This document shows, in pieces, positions 20,236-30,630 of a stretch of 64,000 bases of DNA (within the stretch, counting starts at the first letter, position 1; every line of letters begins with the position of its first letter). The translations under genes and the position numbers were made by a program. The notes under the pieces were generated by a model. The model saw nothing but the letters and a program-made list of their open reading frames with translations, had not been told where the DNA came from and searched no databases. Source of the DNA: Paraburkholderia largidicola (GTDB lineage Bacteria; Pseudomonadota; Gammaproteobacteria; Burkholderiales; Burkholderiaceae); contig NZ_AP023175.1 of the NCBI RefSeq assembly GCF_013426895.1, positions 1,860,001-1,924,000 of the forward strand, given 5' to 3'.

Positions 20236-21137
20236 GGCCGATCCAGCTTAGGATCGAGCGCGTCGCGCAAGCCATCGCCGAGCAGGTTGAACGCGAGCAC
20301 AGTCAGGAAGATGGCGAGGCTCGGAAACAGCGCGATATGCGGCGCCGTCACCATATCGGCGCGTGCCTCGTTGAGCATCGCGCCCCACTCGGGCGTCGGC
20401 GGCTGCGCGCCCAAGCCGAGAAACGACAGGCTCGCCGCCGTGATGATCGACGTGCCGATGCGCATCGTCAGATACACGACCACCGACGAAATCGTGCCCG
20501 GCAGAATGTGTCGCATGATGATGGTCCAGTCCGACGCACCGATGCTTCGTGCCGCTTCGATATACGTCAGCTGCTTGAGCATCAGCGTATTGCCGCGCAC
20601 GAGCCGCGCGAACGCGGGAATGCTGAACACGGCGACGGCTGCGATCACGTTGATCATGCCGTTGCCGAGAATCGCAACGATGCCGATGGCGAGCAGAATG
20701 CCCGGGAACGCGAACAGCACGTCGGCGACGCGCATCGTGATGCGGTCCCACCAGCCTTCGTAGTAGCCCGCGAGCAAACCGAAGAACGTGCCGACGACCG
20801 CACCGATCGCCACCGACACGAAGCCCGCCGCAAGCGAAATGCGCGTGCCCGCGACGATGCGGCTGAAGATATCGCGGCCCAGCGAATCGACGCCGAACCA
20901 GTGCGCAGCCGACGGTCCCGCATTCAACGCGTCGTAGTCGAAATAGTTTTCAGGGTCGTACGGAACGATATACGGGCCCACGATCGAAACGACGATGAGC
21001 ACCAGCACGAACAGGCCCGCCGCGAGGGCGACGTGCTGCTTGCGGAACTTGCGCCAGAACTCGCTCCATGGCGTGCGGATCGCGCGTTCGTCGCGGGTGG
21101 ACGAGACGGTGCGGGTGTTGTCGGCGGTCGTGCTCAT
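20232..21137 (-). CDS. gsiD: Peptide ABC transporter permease GsiD/DppC
   Basis: A 301-residue permease. The frame is open further upstream, but the ATG at 21137 follows a GAGG ribosome site. A hydrophilic N-terminal tail (about 30 residues) leads to a first helix, then the OppC_N segment. The permease signature reads [20 protein letters not shown]. Five to six helices in total. It forms the channel with GsiC, and its stop overlaps the P1 peptidase start. Confidence 0.85.
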   Translation of the reverse strand: MSTTADNTRTVSSTRDERAIRTPWSEFWRKFRKQHVALAAGLFVLVLIVVSIVGPYIVPYDPENYFDYDALNAGPSAAHWFGVDSLGRDIFSRIVAGTRISLAAGFVSVAIGAVVGTFFGLLAGYYEGWWDRITMRVADVLFAFPGILLAIGIVAILGNGMINVIAAVAVFSIPAFARLVRGNTLMLKQLTYIEAARSIGASDWTIIMRHILPGTISSVVVYLTMRIGTSIITAASLSFLGLGAQPPTPEWGAMLNEARADMVTAPHIALFPSLAIFLTVLAFNLLGDGLRDALDPKLDRP

Positions 21138-21144
21138 GCGGGCC

Positions 21145-22065
21145 TCACTTGAAACGGATGGTCGGATTGATGACGGCATACAGCACGTCGACAATCAGAT
21201 TGATGACGATGAATTCCAGCGAGAACAGCAGCACTTCCGCCTGAATCACGGGGTAATCGCGCATCGCGACGGCGTCGACCAGCAGGCGTCCCATGCCCGG
21301 CCAGTTGAACACCACTTCGACGACGATCGAGCCGCCGAGCAGAAAGCCGAACTGCAGGCCCATCATCGTGACGACGGGAATCATCGCGTTGCGCAGGCAG
21401 TGCTTGATGACGACCCATTGCTCGGCGACGCCTTTCGCGCGCGCGGTGCGCACGAAGTCCTCGTTCAGCACCTCGACGAACGATGCCCGCGTGAAGCGCG
21501 CCATCACGGCTGCGACAGCCGCGCCGAGCGTGATGGACGGCAGCACGTAGCTGCGCCACGAGCCGTCGCCGACGATCGGCAGCCAGCCGAGCTTCACCGA
21601 GAACACTTCCATCAGCAGCATGCCGAGCGCGAAGGCGGGAAACGAAATGCCCGACACCGCGATAGTCATGCCGAGCCGGTCGGGCCACTTGTTGCGCCAC
21701 ACGGCCGACACGATGCCGATCGCCATGCCGAAGATCACCGCCCACACCATGCTGACGAGCGTGAGTAGCAGCGTCGGCATGAAGCGTTCGCCGATCTCCG
21801 CAGAGACGGGGCGCTTGCTGCGCGTCGAGATGCCGAAGTCGCCATGCGCGGTGCGCATGAAGAAGTTCACGAACTGCTGCGGCATCGGCTTGTCGAGGCC
21901 GAGGTCGGCGCGCACGAGCGCGACGGTCGCATCGTCGGCTTCGGGGCCGGCTGCGAGCCGCGCCGGGTCGCCGGGCAGCATGTGCACGAACAGGAACACG
22001 AGGCCGGCGACGATCAGGAGTGTCGGCAGCAGGCCCAGCAGACGTTTGACGAGAAAATTCAGCAT
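21145..22065 (-). CDS. gsiC: Peptide ABC transporter permease GsiC/DppB
   Basis: A 306-residue permease with an N-terminal helix ([21 protein letters not shown]) and the conserved HMLPGDPA loop typical of DppB/OppB/GsiC. The inner-membrane EAA-like loop is [19 protein letters not shown]. Its gene ends 7 bases before gsiD. Together they move short peptides or glutathione across the inner membrane. Confidence 0.88.
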   Translation of the reverse strand: MLNFLVKRLLGLLPTLLIVAGLVFLFVHMLPGDPARLAAGPEADDATVALVRADLGLDKPMPQQFVNFFMRTAHGDFGISTRSKRPVSAEIGERFMPTLLLTLVSMVWAVIFGMAIGIVSAVWRNKWPDRLGMTIAVSGISFPAFALGMLLMEVFSVKLGWLPIVGDGSWRSYVLPSITLGAAVAAVMARFTRASFVEVLNEDFVRTARAKGVAEQWVVIKHCLRNAMIPVVTMMGLQFGFLLGGSIVVEVVFNWPGMGRLLVDAVAMRDYPVIQAEVLLFSLEFIVINLIVDVLYAVINPTIRFK

Positions 22066-22155
22066 GAGAGCGATCCGCTATCGAAAAGCATGGGCTGCAT
22101 GAAGCGAACGCGCTGGTCTCGAAACGCACGCATCGAGACCAGCGTCATCAGCGCT

Positions 22156-23718
22156 TTACTTCAGCGCGATTTCATCGAAGTTGAACGAGCCGTCCGGCGC
22201 CACGTATGCGCCCGCAAGCCGCTTGCTGCGCGCGTACACGATCTTCTCCTTGACGAGGAAGATCCACGGCGCGTCGGTCCAGATGCGCTTTTGCGCGTCG
22301 CCGTAGAGCGCGGCCTTCTGCGTGCGGTCCGTGGTTTCGAGCGCCTTGGTGAGATCGCTGTCGACGGTATCGTTCTTGTAGTACGCGGTGTTCACGAGCT
22401 TCGGCGGGACCGACGACGACGCGAGCAGCGGCGTGATGCCCCAGTCCGCTTCGCCCGTCGACGACGACCAGCCGATGTAGTACATGCGCACGGGCGCCGT
22501 CGCCGGGTCTTGCGCGCTTTCGACCTTCGCCACGCGCTGGCCCGCTTCGAGCGCTTCGACGCTCGCCTTCACGCCCACCTGCGCCAGTTGCTGCTGCACG
22601 AACTGGATCGTCTTCTGCGAAGTCGAGTTGTTGTACGCCGACCAGAGCGTCGTTTCGAAGCCGTTCGGATAGCCAGCTTCCTTCAGCAGCGCGCGTGCTT
22701 TCGCGGGGTCGTACGGCCAGGGGCCGAGCTTCGTCGCGTAATCGACGCCTTCGGGAATCACGCCGTCGGCGGGCACGGCGTAGCCCGAGAATGCGACCTT
22801 TGCGAGTGCTTCCTTGTTGATCGCGTAGTTCAGCGCTTCACGCACCTTCGGGTTGTCGAACGGCTTCTTCGTCGTGTTCAGGCTCACGTAGCGGTTGATG
22901 ATCGACGGCGTCGCGATGATGTCGACTTTCGATTCCGATTGCAGCGCGGTGGCCTGTTCGAACGGAATGCGGAACGCGAAGTCTGCTTCGCCCGTGCGCA
23001 CGAGCGCGGCGCGCGTGTTGTTGTCCACTACGGGCTTCCAGTCGATTTCATCGATCTTCGGATAACCCTTCTTCCAGTAACCATCGAACTTCTTCACAGT
23101 CAGATCGCCCGCCGGGTCCCACTTGACGAGTTCGAACGGGCCCGTGCCGACCGGGTGAAACGCGAGGTCCTTGCCGTACTTCTTCATTGCAGCCGGCGAG
23201 ATCATCACGGCCGACGGATGCGCGAGCACGTTGACGAACGCCGAGAACGGCGCCTTCAGCGTGACTTTCACGGTGTACGGATCGACCACTTCCGTCTTCT
23301 CGATGCGGCTGAACATGTTGTAGCGCTTGAGCTTGTTCGCCGGGTCGGTCACGCGGTCGAACGTCGCCTTGACGGCGGCGGCGTTGAAGTCGGTGCCGTC
23401 CTGGAACTTCACACCCTGACGCAGCTTGAACGTGTAGACGCGCGCATCCGGGCTGGCTTCGTAGCTCGTCGCGAGCACGTTGACCAGCTTCATGTCCTTG
23501 TCGAAGCCGAACAGACCTTGATAGAACGACTTGGACACGGCTTGCGAGAGCGTGTCGTTGGCGTCGTATGGGTCGAGCGTCGTGAACGTCGAGTCGACGG
23601 CCATCACGGCCGTGGTTGCCGCGTGCGCAGCGCCCGACGCGAGCATCGCGAACACCAGCGCGCCGCTCGTCACGAGCGAACGCAGGCGCAACGGTTGAGA
23701 GAAGAGAAGCGTAGTCAT
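22156..23718 (-). CDS. gsiB: Periplasmic peptide/glutathione-binding protein (GsiB-like)
   Basis: A 520-residue solute-binding protein of family 5. The ATG at 23718 was chosen because it puts a signal peptide first (cleavage after SGAAHA-A) and has GGAG upstream; the frame is open for another 67 codons. Mature segments such as [42 protein letters not shown] and NNPTRAAL-like [17 protein letters not shown] match glutathione/dipeptide binding proteins. It gathers ligand for the GsiACD transporter. Confidence 0.85.
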   Translation of the reverse strand: MTTLLFSQPLRLRSLVTSGALVFAMLASGAAHAATTAVMAVDSTFTTLDPYDANDTLSQAVSKSFYQGLFGFDKDMKLVNVLATSYEASPDARVYTFKLRQGVKFQDGTDFNAAAVKATFDRVTDPANKLKRYNMFSRIEKTEVVDPYTVKVTLKAPFSAFVNVLAHPSAVMISPAAMKKYGKDLAFHPVGTGPFELVKWDPAGDLTVKKFDGYWKKGYPKIDEIDWKPVVDNNTRAALVRTGEADFAFRIPFEQATALQSESKVDIIATPSIINRYVSLNTTKKPFDNPKVREALNYAINKEALAKVAFSGYAVPADGVIPEGVDYATKLGPWPYDPAKARALLKEAGYPNGFETTLWSAYNNSTSQKTIQFVQQQLAQVGVKASVEALEAGQRVAKVESAQDPATAPVRMYYIGWSSSTGEADWGITPLLASSSVPPKLVNTAYYKNDTVDSDLTKALETTDRTQKAALYGDAQKRIWTDAPWIFLVKEKIVYARSKRLAGAYVAPDGSFNFDEIALK

Positions 23719-23806
23719 CGTTTCAGAACTCCACTGAGCGAGGGAACTGCCTGTTGTCATGCCGCTGGTCTGCGCGGCTACGGGGTTGTTGCGGGTATTG
23801 CTGTGT

Positions 23807-25729
23807 CTAGTAAGCGCCGCCGATGCGATGCTCGGCGACGAAATGATCGGGGCCCACGGCGACGAGCGGCGCGACGACGGGCTCGTTGTCGAGCGCGCGA
23901 ATCGGGCTGGGCAGTTCATCGGCGGCGAGCATGCGCTTCGCGTGGCGGCGCGCGGGATCGGCGACGGGCACGGCGCCCATCAGCTTCTTCGTGTACGGAT
24001 GCTGCGGCGATTCGAACACCGCGCGACGCGGTCCGATCTCGACGATCTGGCCGAGATACATCACCGCGACGCGATGACTGATGCGCTCGACGACGGCCAT
24101 GTCGTGCGAGATGAACAGATACGCCACACCCAGTTCGCGTTGCAGATCGAGCATCAGATTGACGATCTGCGCCTGCACGGAAACGTCGAGCGCCGACACC
24201 GATTCGTCCGCGATGACGACCTTCGGGTTGAGCGCGAGCGCACGCGCAATCGCGATCCGCTGACGCTGGCCGCCCGAGAATTCATGCGGATAGCGGCGCG
24301 CGGCGTCGGCGGGCAGGCCGACCTTGTCGAGCAGCCACGCGACGCGCTCCTGCGCTTCCTTGCCGCTCGCGACGTTGTGCACGAGCAGCGGCTCCATGAT
24401 CGAGAAGCCGACCGTCAGGCGCGGATTGAGGGACGCGAACGGGTCCTGGAAAATGAACTGGATATCGCGGCGCAAAGCTTGCAGCGAAGGGCCTGTGAGC
24501 GAACTGATGTCCTTGCCGTCGAACTCGATGCTGCCGCTCTGGCTTTCGACGAGCCTCAGCAACGAGCGCCCCGTGGTCGACTTGCCGCAACCGGATTCGC
24601 CGACCAGCGCGAGCGTTTCTCCCGCATGCAGATCGAAGCTGACGCGCTCGACGGCATGCACCCGACCCGTGAGCTTGCCGAACAGACCGCTGCGCACGGG
24701 AAAACGCGTAACGAGGTCGCGCACGCGGAGAATCGGCTGTACCTGCTTCGATGCTTCCGATGCCGTGTCGGCTTCGGGAAGCGGCTGCTGCGTACGTTCA
24801 CCGTCCAGCGCGAGCAGCGAAAACTTCGCGGGTGAGTTCGTGCCTTGCATCGAGCCGAGCTTCGGCACGGCCGCAAGCAGCGCCCTCGTATAAGGATGCA
24901 CGGGCGAAGCGAACAGCTGCGCCGATTCGCCTTCTTCGACCTTGTCGCCGCGATACATCACCAGCACGCGATCCGCCACTTCGGCGACGACGCCCATGTC
25001 GTGCGTGATGAAGATCACGCCCATGTTCATCTCGTCTTGCAAGCCGCGAATCAGTTGGAGGATCTGCGCCTGGATCGTCACGTCGAGCGCAGTGGTCGGT
25101 TCGTCGGCGATCAGCAGCGACGGCTTGCACGACAGCGCCATGGCGATCATCACGCGCTGCCGCATGCCGCCCGACAACTGGTGCGGATAGCGCGCGGCCA
25201 CGCGGCGCGCTTCGGGAATGCGCACGAGATCGAGCAGACGCAGCGTTTCAGCATGCGCCTGGCTGCGGTTCATGTTCTGATGCAGCGCAATTGCTTCGCC
25301 GATCTGATCGCCGACCGTGAAGACGGGATTGAGCGACGTCATCGGTTCCTGGAAGATCATCGCGATGTCTGCGCCGCGAACGGAACGCATGGTGGATTGC
25401 GATGCCCGCGCAAGATCGAGCACGCTGCCGTTGCGCCGGCGAAACGCGATGCTGCCGTTCGCAACGCTTCCGCCGCCGTGTTCGACGAGGCGCATCAACG
25501 CAAGCGACGTCACCGATTTACCCGAGCCCGATTCGCCGACGATGGCAAGCGTCTCGCCGCGATCGACGGAAAGCGACAGGTCGCGTACCGCGTTGAACGT
25601 GGTCTCGCCGCGACGGAACGCGACCGTGAGGCGATCGATATCGACGACGCGTTGCGGCGGCAGGCTGTCGAGCGGGCGTGGCTGGTGCGGCGTATTCGGC
25701 GTGTTCGGCACGATGATGTCTCCCGGCAT
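23807..25729 (-). CDS. gsiA: Peptide ABC transporter dual ATPase (GsiA-like)
   Basis: A 640-residue protein made of two complete ABC domains, as in GsiA (YliA). Domain 1 (about 25-290): Walker A GESGSGKS, signature LSGGMRQR. Domain 2 (about 335-600): Walker A GESGCGKS, signature FSGGQRQR. Each ends with the oligopeptide-transporter C-terminal motif ([24 protein letters not shown]). Gene order iaaA-gsiA-gsiB-gsiC-gsiD is the same as in E. coli, which supports the Gsi assignment, though dipeptides rather than glutathione may be the real substrate given the two peptidases downstream. Confidence 0.88.
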   Translation of the reverse strand: MPGDIIVPNTPNTPHQPRPLDSLPPQRVVDIDRLTVAFRRGETTFNAVRDLSLSVDRGETLAIVGESGSGKSVTSLALMRLVEHGGGSVANGSIAFRRRNGSVLDLARASQSTMRSVRGADIAMIFQEPMTSLNPVFTVGDQIGEAIALHQNMNRSQAHAETLRLLDLVRIPEARRVAARYPHQLSGGMRQRVMIAMALSCKPSLLIADEPTTALDVTIQAQILQLIRGLQDEMNMGVIFITHDMGVVAEVADRVLVMYRGDKVEEGESAQLFASPVHPYTRALLAAVPKLGSMQGTNSPAKFSLLALDGERTQQPLPEADTASEASKQVQPILRVRDLVTRFPVRSGLFGKLTGRVHAVERVSFDLHAGETLALVGESGCGKSTTGRSLLRLVESQSGSIEFDGKDISSLTGPSLQALRRDIQFIFQDPFASLNPRLTVGFSIMEPLLVHNVASGKEAQERVAWLLDKVGLPADAARRYPHEFSGGQRQRIAIARALALNPKVVIADESVSALDVSVQAQIVNLMLDLQRELGVAYLFISHDMAVVERISHRVAVMYLGQIVEIGPRRAVFESPQHPYTKKLMGAVPVADPARRHAKRMLAADELPSPIRALDNEPVVAPLVAVGPDHFVAEHRIGGAY

Positions 25730-25764
25730 CTGAAACAGGGGATGGCGTAAGCGTGGCGGGCGGG

Positions 25765-26760
25765 CTAGCGATAGATCGCCGTGACGGGCGCTTCGCCAAC
25801 GCGCGCATAGCCGCGGTACATGCCTTCGGTATTGAAGGGCAGCACGACGTTGCCGTGCGCGTCGACGGCGATCAGGCCGCCGCGTCCGTCGATGCGCGGC
25901 AAGCGGTTCATCACGACATCGTTTGCCGCTTCGTCGAGCGACACGCCGCGATACGCCATCTGCGCGGCGACGTCGTAGGCGGCGACCATGCGCATGAACA
26001 TTTCGCCCGAGCCCGTGGTCGAGACGGCGCAGGTTGCGTCGTCGGCATAGCAGCCCGCGCCGATCAGCGGCGCATCGCCGACGCGGCCCAACTGCTTGTT
26101 CGTGATGCCGCCCGTCGAGGTCGCGGCCGCGACGTGGCCGTATAGATCGACGGCGACTGCGCCGACCGTGCCGAATTTTTTGTTCGGATCGATGGGCTCG
26201 TGGGGCAGGGCTTCTTTATTGGCGGACGCTGCTTCCTGCGCGGCAAGCGCTGCGCCGTCGTGGTCGAGCATCGCGCGTTGCTGCTCGCGTGCCAGTTGCC
26301 ATTGGCGATAGCGTGCGTCCGTGTGGAAGTACGACGGATCGACGAATTCCAGACCCTGCGCCTGCGCGAATGCTTCGGCGCCTTCGGCCGTGAACATCAC
26401 GTGCTCGCTGTATTCGAGCACGTGGCGCGCGGCGACGATGGGGTTGCGCACGCGCTTCACGCACGACACGGCGCCTGCTTCGAGCGTGCGGCCGTCCATG
26501 ATCGACGCATCGAGTTCATGCGTGCCCGCCGACGTGAAAACCGAACCATGCCCTGCGTTGAACAGCGGACAGTCTTCGAGCAGCCGCACGGCTTGCGTGA
26601 CGGCGTCGAGCGCGCTGCCGCCATCGGCGAGCACGCGTTGCGCGGCGACGAGCACGGCGCGCAATTCGGCGTGATAGCGGGCTTCCGCATCGGGGGCCAT
26701 CGACGCGCGCACGATCGTGCCTGCGCCGCCATGAATCGCGATTACCGCTTTGGTGTTCAT
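25765..26760 (-). CDS. iaaA: Isoaspartyl peptidase/L-asparaginase (IaaA)
   Basis: A 331-residue Ntn-hydrolase precursor. The N-terminal IHGGAGTI and [21 protein letters not shown] are family signatures. The autocleavage and nucleophile threonine is T198 in [12 protein letters not shown], followed by TSTGGITNK and GAGCYADD for substrate binding. It splits beta-aspartyl dipeptides and asparagine in the cytoplasm. Its start overlaps the RpiR stop by ATGA, and gsiA follows 35 bases later, so it is the first enzyme of the peptide operon. Confidence 0.92.
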   Translation of the reverse strand: MNTKAVIAIHGGAGTIVRASMAPDAEARYHAELRAVLVAAQRVLADGGSALDAVTQAVRLLEDCPLFNAGHGSVFTSAGTHELDASIMDGRTLEAGAVSCVKRVRNPIVAARHVLEYSEHVMFTAEGAEAFAQAQGLEFVDPSYFHTDARYRQWQLAREQQRAMLDHDGAALAAQEAASANKEALPHEPIDPNKKFGTVGAVAVDLYGHVAAATSTGGITNKQLGRVGDAPLIGAGCYADDATCAVSTTGSGEMFMRMVAAYDVAAQMAYRGVSLDEAANDVVMNRLPRIDGRGGLIAVDAHGNVVLPFNTEGMYRGYARVGEAPVTAIYR

Positions 26761-27710
26761 TTCTTCTTCTTTGCCTGGTTGGAGGTGGGCCGCGTGGCGG
26801 ACTTCGAATGAGCTTGCAGCGCCGACGTGTCGGTGAGCCACGGCAACACGAACTCGGTCATGTTGGCGGCCGCCTGCGCGGAGCGCTTCGCGCGGAACGC
26901 GACGGCGTCGCACAGCGCTTCGATCACCGCGAGCACGGTCGCTTCCGATGTCGCGGCAAGACGCCGCTCGGCGCGGATGAAGAGCGAGCGCGTGGCGATC
27001 GTGGCGAGTGGCGAGGTCGGACCGTCGGTCAGCGCGAGCACGTCGGCGCCGAGGCTGGCGGCGCGGCGCGCGAGCTCGATCGTGTCGTCGACATAGCGCG
27101 GGAACGCGATGGCGATCACGAGGTCACCCTTGCCCGCGTTGAACAGGCGGCGCGCCGCGTGCGTCGGTCCGCCGATCAGGGCGAGCGACTGCACGTTGTC
27201 GTGATACGGCAGCAGGTTGTGCTCCATCAGGCTCGCGAGAAACGCGCTCGCGCCGGAGCCGAGGATGAACACGCGGCGCGCGGCGATGATCGCTTCGACG
27301 GCGGCCTCGGCGGCTGTTCCGTCGATCGTGCTGCGCGTCGTGCCGAGATTGGTGGCGGCCTGTTCGAGCGACGCGCTGAACAGTTCGTCGCCGTTCGTCT
27401 GCGATTCCTGCGCGGTGCGCAGGCGCTCGACAGGGGCGAGCGTCGCTTCGAAGCCGCGCACGAGCGCTTCGCGAAACGCCGGATAGCCGTCGAAGCCGAG
27501 CGCGCGCGCAAAGCGGTTCGCCGTCGCGATGGACGCACCGACGGCGGTGGCCAGTTCGTCGATGCGCATGGTCGCGGCCCGGAACTGGTTGGCCAGCACG
27601 AACTCGCCCATGCGCCGGTGAACGGGCGTGAGGATCGGCATCGCAGCCGTGATGCGGGCGGCGATGGCAGGCTCGGCGGCGGTGGGTGGATTCTGACGTT
27701 GGCGGACCAT
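26757..27710 (-). CDS. RpiR family regulator (HTH plus SIS domain)
   Basis: A 317-residue regulator. The N-terminal helix-turn-helix (about 40-85, MRIDELATAVGASIATANRFARALGF) is followed by a SIS sugar-phosphate-binding domain (about 130-265, FILGSGASAFLASLMEHNLL). The C-terminal tail ends in a lysine run. As the first gene of the iaaA-gsi-peptidase operon, it is the natural local regulator, and a perfect palindrome lies upstream. A SIS effector suggests control by an amino-sugar phosphate, perhaps linking peptide uptake to peptidoglycan recycling; this last point is inference. Confidence 0.85.
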   Translation of the reverse strand: MVRQRQNPPTAAEPAIAARITAAMPILTPVHRRMGEFVLANQFRAATMRIDELATAVGASIATANRFARALGFDGYPAFREALVRGFEATLAPVERLRTAQESQTNGDELFSASLEQAATNLGTTRSTIDGTAAEAAVEAIIAARRVFILGSGASAFLASLMEHNLLPYHDNVQSLALIGGPTHAARRLFNAGKGDLVIAIAFPRYVDDTIELARRAASLGADVLALTDGPTSPLATIATRSLFIRAERRLAATSEATVLAVIEALCDAVAFRAKRSAQAAANMTEFVLPWLTDTSALQAHSKSATRPTSNQAKKKK

Positions 27711-28069
27711 GATGTCGGAGCGGGTCTGTCGGGCTGGCTGGAATGAAAGTGAATTTACATGAAAATTATCTTGTGAAAATATATTTTCGCTCGCCTAGGG
27801 TTTTTGCTGAGCAGGCGGGAAACAGGTTTGGTGGGTTTGGTGCGAGTCGGACAGCAGGAACAAGCGCGAAAGATCGATCGGCTTTGATCACGATCAATGG
27901 ATTCTGTCGAGATCGCACAAGGACACGGAAAAAGTTCGGAAGCATTTATCGGATTCCGAACAGTCACTGCAATGGCATGAGAACGGTGCGTGCATGGAAG
28001 GCAACGCCGTCCCACCCACCCCTTCGCGCTATCATCTCAATCTTCCACGGTTCAACGACATAGCCGGAC
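27711..28069. other. Divergent regulatory region between RpiR and IclR genes
   Basis: These 359 bases have no gene. The part next to the RpiR gene (27740-27790) is strongly AT-rich and includes the palindrome annotated separately, so it is the likely operon promoter. Nothing recognisable was seen next to the IclR gene. Confidence 0.5.
27775..27788. promoter_or_regulatory. Candidate RpiR operator
   Basis: GAAAATATATTTTC is a perfect 14-bp palindrome 65 bp upstream of the RpiR start, preceded by a related half-site (GAAAATTATC at 27761-27770). RpiR-family proteins bind AT-rich palindromes of this kind, so autoregulation of the peptide operon is likely. Confidence 0.5.
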
Positions 28070-29005
28070 ATGGCAAGAGAAAACACGACAGGAGTGGGAC
28101 ACCGGGCTGCCGGAACGCAGGCGGCGCGCGCACCGGCTGACGAGGACACGATGCGCAGCACGGATCCAGCGGAATCCGCCGAAGAAGAATCCGGCGGCGG
28201 CTCGACCTATCTCGTCCCCGGCCTCGAGCGCGGCTTGCGCATTCTTGCTGAGTTCTCGGCACGCGAACCCGTGCTCGGCGCGCCCGAGCTATCCAAGCGC
28301 ATCGGCATTCCACGTACGACCACGTTCCGTCTGCTGCAAACACTCGAAGCGCTCGGTTTTCTCGAACGCGCGAATGGCGACCGGCATTTTCGTCTTGGCG
28401 TCGCGGTGCTGCGCCTCGGCTTCGAGTATCTGAGCTCGCTGGAACTGACCGACTTCGGCACGCCGATTCTCGAGCGGTTGCGCGATCAGACCGGCTTGAG
28501 CACCCATCTGCTGATACGCGACGAGCGCGATGTCGTGTTCGTCGCGAAGGCGCAGACGCACGATCCGATGTTCAGTTCAGTGAAGGTCCACGTCGGCACG
28601 CGGTTGCCCGCGCACGCGACCGTCCACGGCCAGGTGCTGATGGGCGATCTCTCGCTGATGCAGCTGCGTCAGCTTTATCCCGAGCAGCAGCTCGAACGCT
28701 TCACCGACCGCACGCCCGCCACCGTCGACGAACTGTACGAGCGCATTCGAGAAACGGCCGCGCAAGGCTATGCGATCAGCGAGGCATCGTTCGAGCGCGG
28801 GATATCCGTGGTCAGCGCGCCCGTGCGCGATCAGACGGGCAAGATCGTCGCGGCGATGACGACGACAGTGCCGCGTTCCGATATCGGTGACGATGAACGC
28901 GGGCCGCTCGTCGCAAAGGTGTGCGGCGCGGCGCTCGATCTGTCGGCGCGTCTGAACTATCGCCCGTCGGCCGACGATCCAACGCTCGCGCAAACGCGTC
29001 GCTAG
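28070..29005 (+). CDS. IclR family transcriptional regulator (paralogue 1)
   Basis: A 311-residue IclR protein. The winged helix-turn-helix (GAPELSKRIGIPRTTTFRLLQTLEALGFLE) is followed by the effector domain (FSSVKVHVGTRLPAHATVHGQVLMG, FERGISVVSAPVRDQTGKIVAAM). It is a close paralogue of the regulator at 34644, sharing long blocks of near identity. The first ATG has no ribosome site; one at 28151 has GAGG and gives an N-terminus similar in length to the paralogue, so the true start may be 28151. It lies next to the porin and upstream of the aromatic operon that it likely co-regulates. Confidence 0.85.
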   Translation: MARENTTGVGHRAAGTQAARAPADEDTMRSTDPAESAEEESGGGSTYLVPGLERGLRILAEFSAREPVLGAPELSKRIGIPRTTTFRLLQTLEALGFLERANGDRHFRLGVAVLRLGFEYLSSLELTDFGTPILERLRDQTGLSTHLLIRDERDVVFVAKAQTHDPMFSSVKVHVGTRLPAHATVHGQVLMGDLSLMQLRQLYPEQQLERFTDRTPATVDELYERIRETAAQGYAISEASFERGISVVSAPVRDQTGKIVAAMTTTVPRSDIGDDERGPLVAKVCGAALDLSARLNYRPSADDPTLAQTRR

Positions 29006-29052
29006 GCAGGGTCTTGCGCTCGCGTCGCAAATAGTGCGGCAGAAAAACGAAA

Positions 29053-29078
29053 ACAGGCGGCCTCGATAGGCCGCCTGT
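29053..29078. terminator. Bidirectional terminator hairpin
   Basis: ACAGGCGGCCT and AGGCCGCCTGT form a perfect 11-bp stem with a CGAT loop, with A-rich sequence on the left and T-containing sequence on the right. It sits between the convergent IclR and porin genes. Confidence 0.8.
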
Positions 29079-29086
29079 CTCATTTC

Positions 29087-29106
29087 GAGGCCTTAAAAAA
29101 GGCCTC
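29087..29106. terminator. Second terminator hairpin
   Basis: GAGGCCTT and AAGGCCTC form a perfect 8-bp stem around AAAA, immediately upstream of the porin stop on the plus strand. With the neighbouring hairpin it makes a double stop between the convergent genes. Confidence 0.6.
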
Positions 29107-29116
29107 AAACCATCGC

Positions 29117-30190
29117 TCAGAACGAGTGATGAATGCCTGTCAGCACGATTGCCTGGTTGCGGCCGCCCGACACGCCCGCTGTGAAAAACGCGGCGTTCGC
29201 GTTCTCGTTCGCGTGCTCGTAGAGCACATTCACATAGACCTGCGTGCGCTTGGACAGCGCATAGATATCGCCGATTTCGAACTGCGTCCAGCGACGACCC
29301 GACAGCGTCGTCGTCGCGGCGCCGCCCGCGAGCGTGTTGGCCGGCGTGAACTGATAGTTCGCGCCCGCGTCCCAGCTCTGATACGTGTCCGAGAATCCGT
29401 TCGACTGCAACTTCACGCGCGTGTACAGCGCGTGCACGAGCAGCTTGCCGAGCTGATACGACAGACCAGCGCCCATATTCTCGACCTTGTCGGCGGAATA
29501 GGTGGCGGCCGGCACGCCCTGGAACGTGTTGATGCCCGTGGTGACGATCGAAGGCGTGCGGTTGTGCTCGTTCGAATACACGGCGGCCGCCTTGAACGGG
29601 CCGTTCGCGTAGTTCACGCCGAAGCTCATCGTCTTGCCCGTCGAGAAGTTCGTCGTGTTGCCGAGGCCCATCATCGCGCCGACCGTGAAGCCCGCGTAGC
29701 TGGCTGACTTGAACTTCACCGAGTTGTCGAACGGTACGACGCCCGTATCAGCCAGTTCGTCGATGTTGCCCGGGTGGAACGCAAACCAGCTCGCCGCGAG
29801 GTAAGCGGTGCTGAGCGGGCCGAGCATGTCGAAGTTGAACGGCGTCTGATGGCCGAGCGTGATCTGCCCGAACTGGTCGGAACTGATGCCCACATAAGCC
29901 TGCCGGTTGAACAGCGTGCCCGCTTTCGCGAAGTTGCCGGTGTTCGTATAAAAGCCGTTTTCCAGCTGGAAGATCGTGTGCAGACCGCCGCCCAGATCTT
30001 CGACGCCGCGCAGACCCCAGCGGTCCGGCTGCATGTTGCCTTGTTCTTCCATCCACTTCGTATGTCCGCCGACGTTGCTCACGTAAGCAATGCCGGCATC
30101 GAGGCTGCCGTACAGCGTGACGCTGCTTTGCGCCCATGCCGTCGATGTCACCACAAGTCCTGCCGCGCCGGCAGCGATGATGCGTTTCAC
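29117..30190 (-). CDS. Outer membrane porin, Burkholderia OmpC-like type
   Basis: A 357-residue trimeric beta-barrel porin. The start is GTG, supported by AGGAG at 30198-30203 (read on the minus strand). A signal peptide ends at TAWA-Q, followed by the family opening SSVTLYGSLDAGIAYVSN. Later come WGLRGVEDLGGG, FNRQAYVGI and the C-terminal strand ending in Phe (AIVLTGIHHSF), needed for outer membrane insertion. It shares a divergent 440-base control region, with IclR-type operator sequences, with the aromatic operon and may admit its substrate. Confidence 0.92.
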   Translation of the reverse strand: MKRIIAAGAAGLVVTSTAWAQSSVTLYGSLDAGIAYVSNVGGHTKWMEEQGNMQPDRWGLRGVEDLGGGLHTIFQLENGFYTNTGNFAKAGTLFNRQAYVGISSDQFGQITLGHQTPFNFDMLGPLSTAYLAASWFAFHPGNIDELADTGVVPFDNSVKFKSASYAGFTVGAMMGLGNTTNFSTGKTMSFGVNYANGPFKAAAVYSNEHNRTPSIVTTGINTFQGVPAATYSADKVENMGAGLSYQLGKLLVHALYTRVKLQSNGFSDTYQSWDAGANYQFTPANTLAGGAATTTLSGRRWTQFEIGDIYALSKRTQVYVNVLYEHANENANAAFFTAGVSGGRNQAIVLTGIHHSF

Positions 30191-30304
30191 CCTTGGTACT
30201 CCTGATCGTGTAGTCGAGAGCCGGACATGCCGGTTTCTCTTCCTTTGCCTGTCATCTCTCTGGATGGCCTTCTGGTCGCCTGCTACGTCGGCTATCCGCT
30301 TTAC

Positions 30305-30320
30305 GTTCCACCTATGGGCA
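30305..30320. promoter_or_regulatory. Partial IclR-type operator near the porin promoter
   Basis: GTTCCACCTATGGGCA matches 11 of 16 positions of the reverse complement of the full repeat at 30576-30591 (GTTCCACCTAAGGAAC). It lies about 115 bp upstream of the porin start and could let the same regulator control both promoters. Confidence 0.4.
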
Positions 30321-30530
30321 TGTGTATCGCCTATGGAAAGTATAGAGAGTCAAATGAACGAACAAAAAAGTTTTTGCGATGGTGAAAACCCTCATTCATC
30401 AGATCAGTCCAGTGCCGTACGCGCGCGCTCTTTATGCGCAGCAACCCTTTGATTTGGCCCGGTTTACGGCCTTCTTACGTTGCGAAAAAGCTGCTGTCGG
30501 TGTTTTCCCTGGAAGCGCAGAATTTTTATT

Positions 30531-30557
30531 TTGTCCGCCCGAACATGTTCCTATAAT
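30531..30557 (+). promoter_or_regulatory. Candidate sigma-70 promoter of the aromatic operon
   Basis: A perfect TATAAT stands at 30552-30557. Upstream, TTGTCC at 30531-30536 is a -35 candidate with a short 15-base spacer, which would make the promoter activator-dependent or weak. The first gene starts 73 bases after the -10, leaving room for the downstream operator. Confidence 0.5.
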
Positions 30558-30575
30558 GACCATACATAAACTGAT

Positions 30576-30591
30576 GTTCCTTAGGTGGAAC
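30576..30591. promoter_or_regulatory. IclR-type operator of the aromatic operon
   Basis: GTTCC-TTAGGT-GGAAC is a perfect 5-bp inverted repeat with a 6-bp centre, located just downstream of the -10 and 39 bp before the ferredoxin ATG. Size and layout suit an IclR-family dimer. Position over the early transcribed region suggests repression. Confidence 0.5.
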
Positions 30592-30630
30592 GTCAAACGG
30601 TCGGAACCGGTTGGTCGGAGAAGGTGAGAA

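Larger units (their letters stand above)
30191..30630. other. Divergent control region of porin and aromatic operon
   Basis: These 440 bases hold two related operator-like repeats (30305-30320 and 30576-30591), a perfect GAACATGTTC palindrome at 30541-30550 and a consensus -10 element. Small reading frames here are not convincing genes. Confidence 0.55.

Noticed and set aside
21844..24081. Plus-strand frame of 745 codons opposite the peptide-binding protein
   Set aside because: It is the shadow of gsiB and gsiC, with Arg-rich composition and no recognisable motif.
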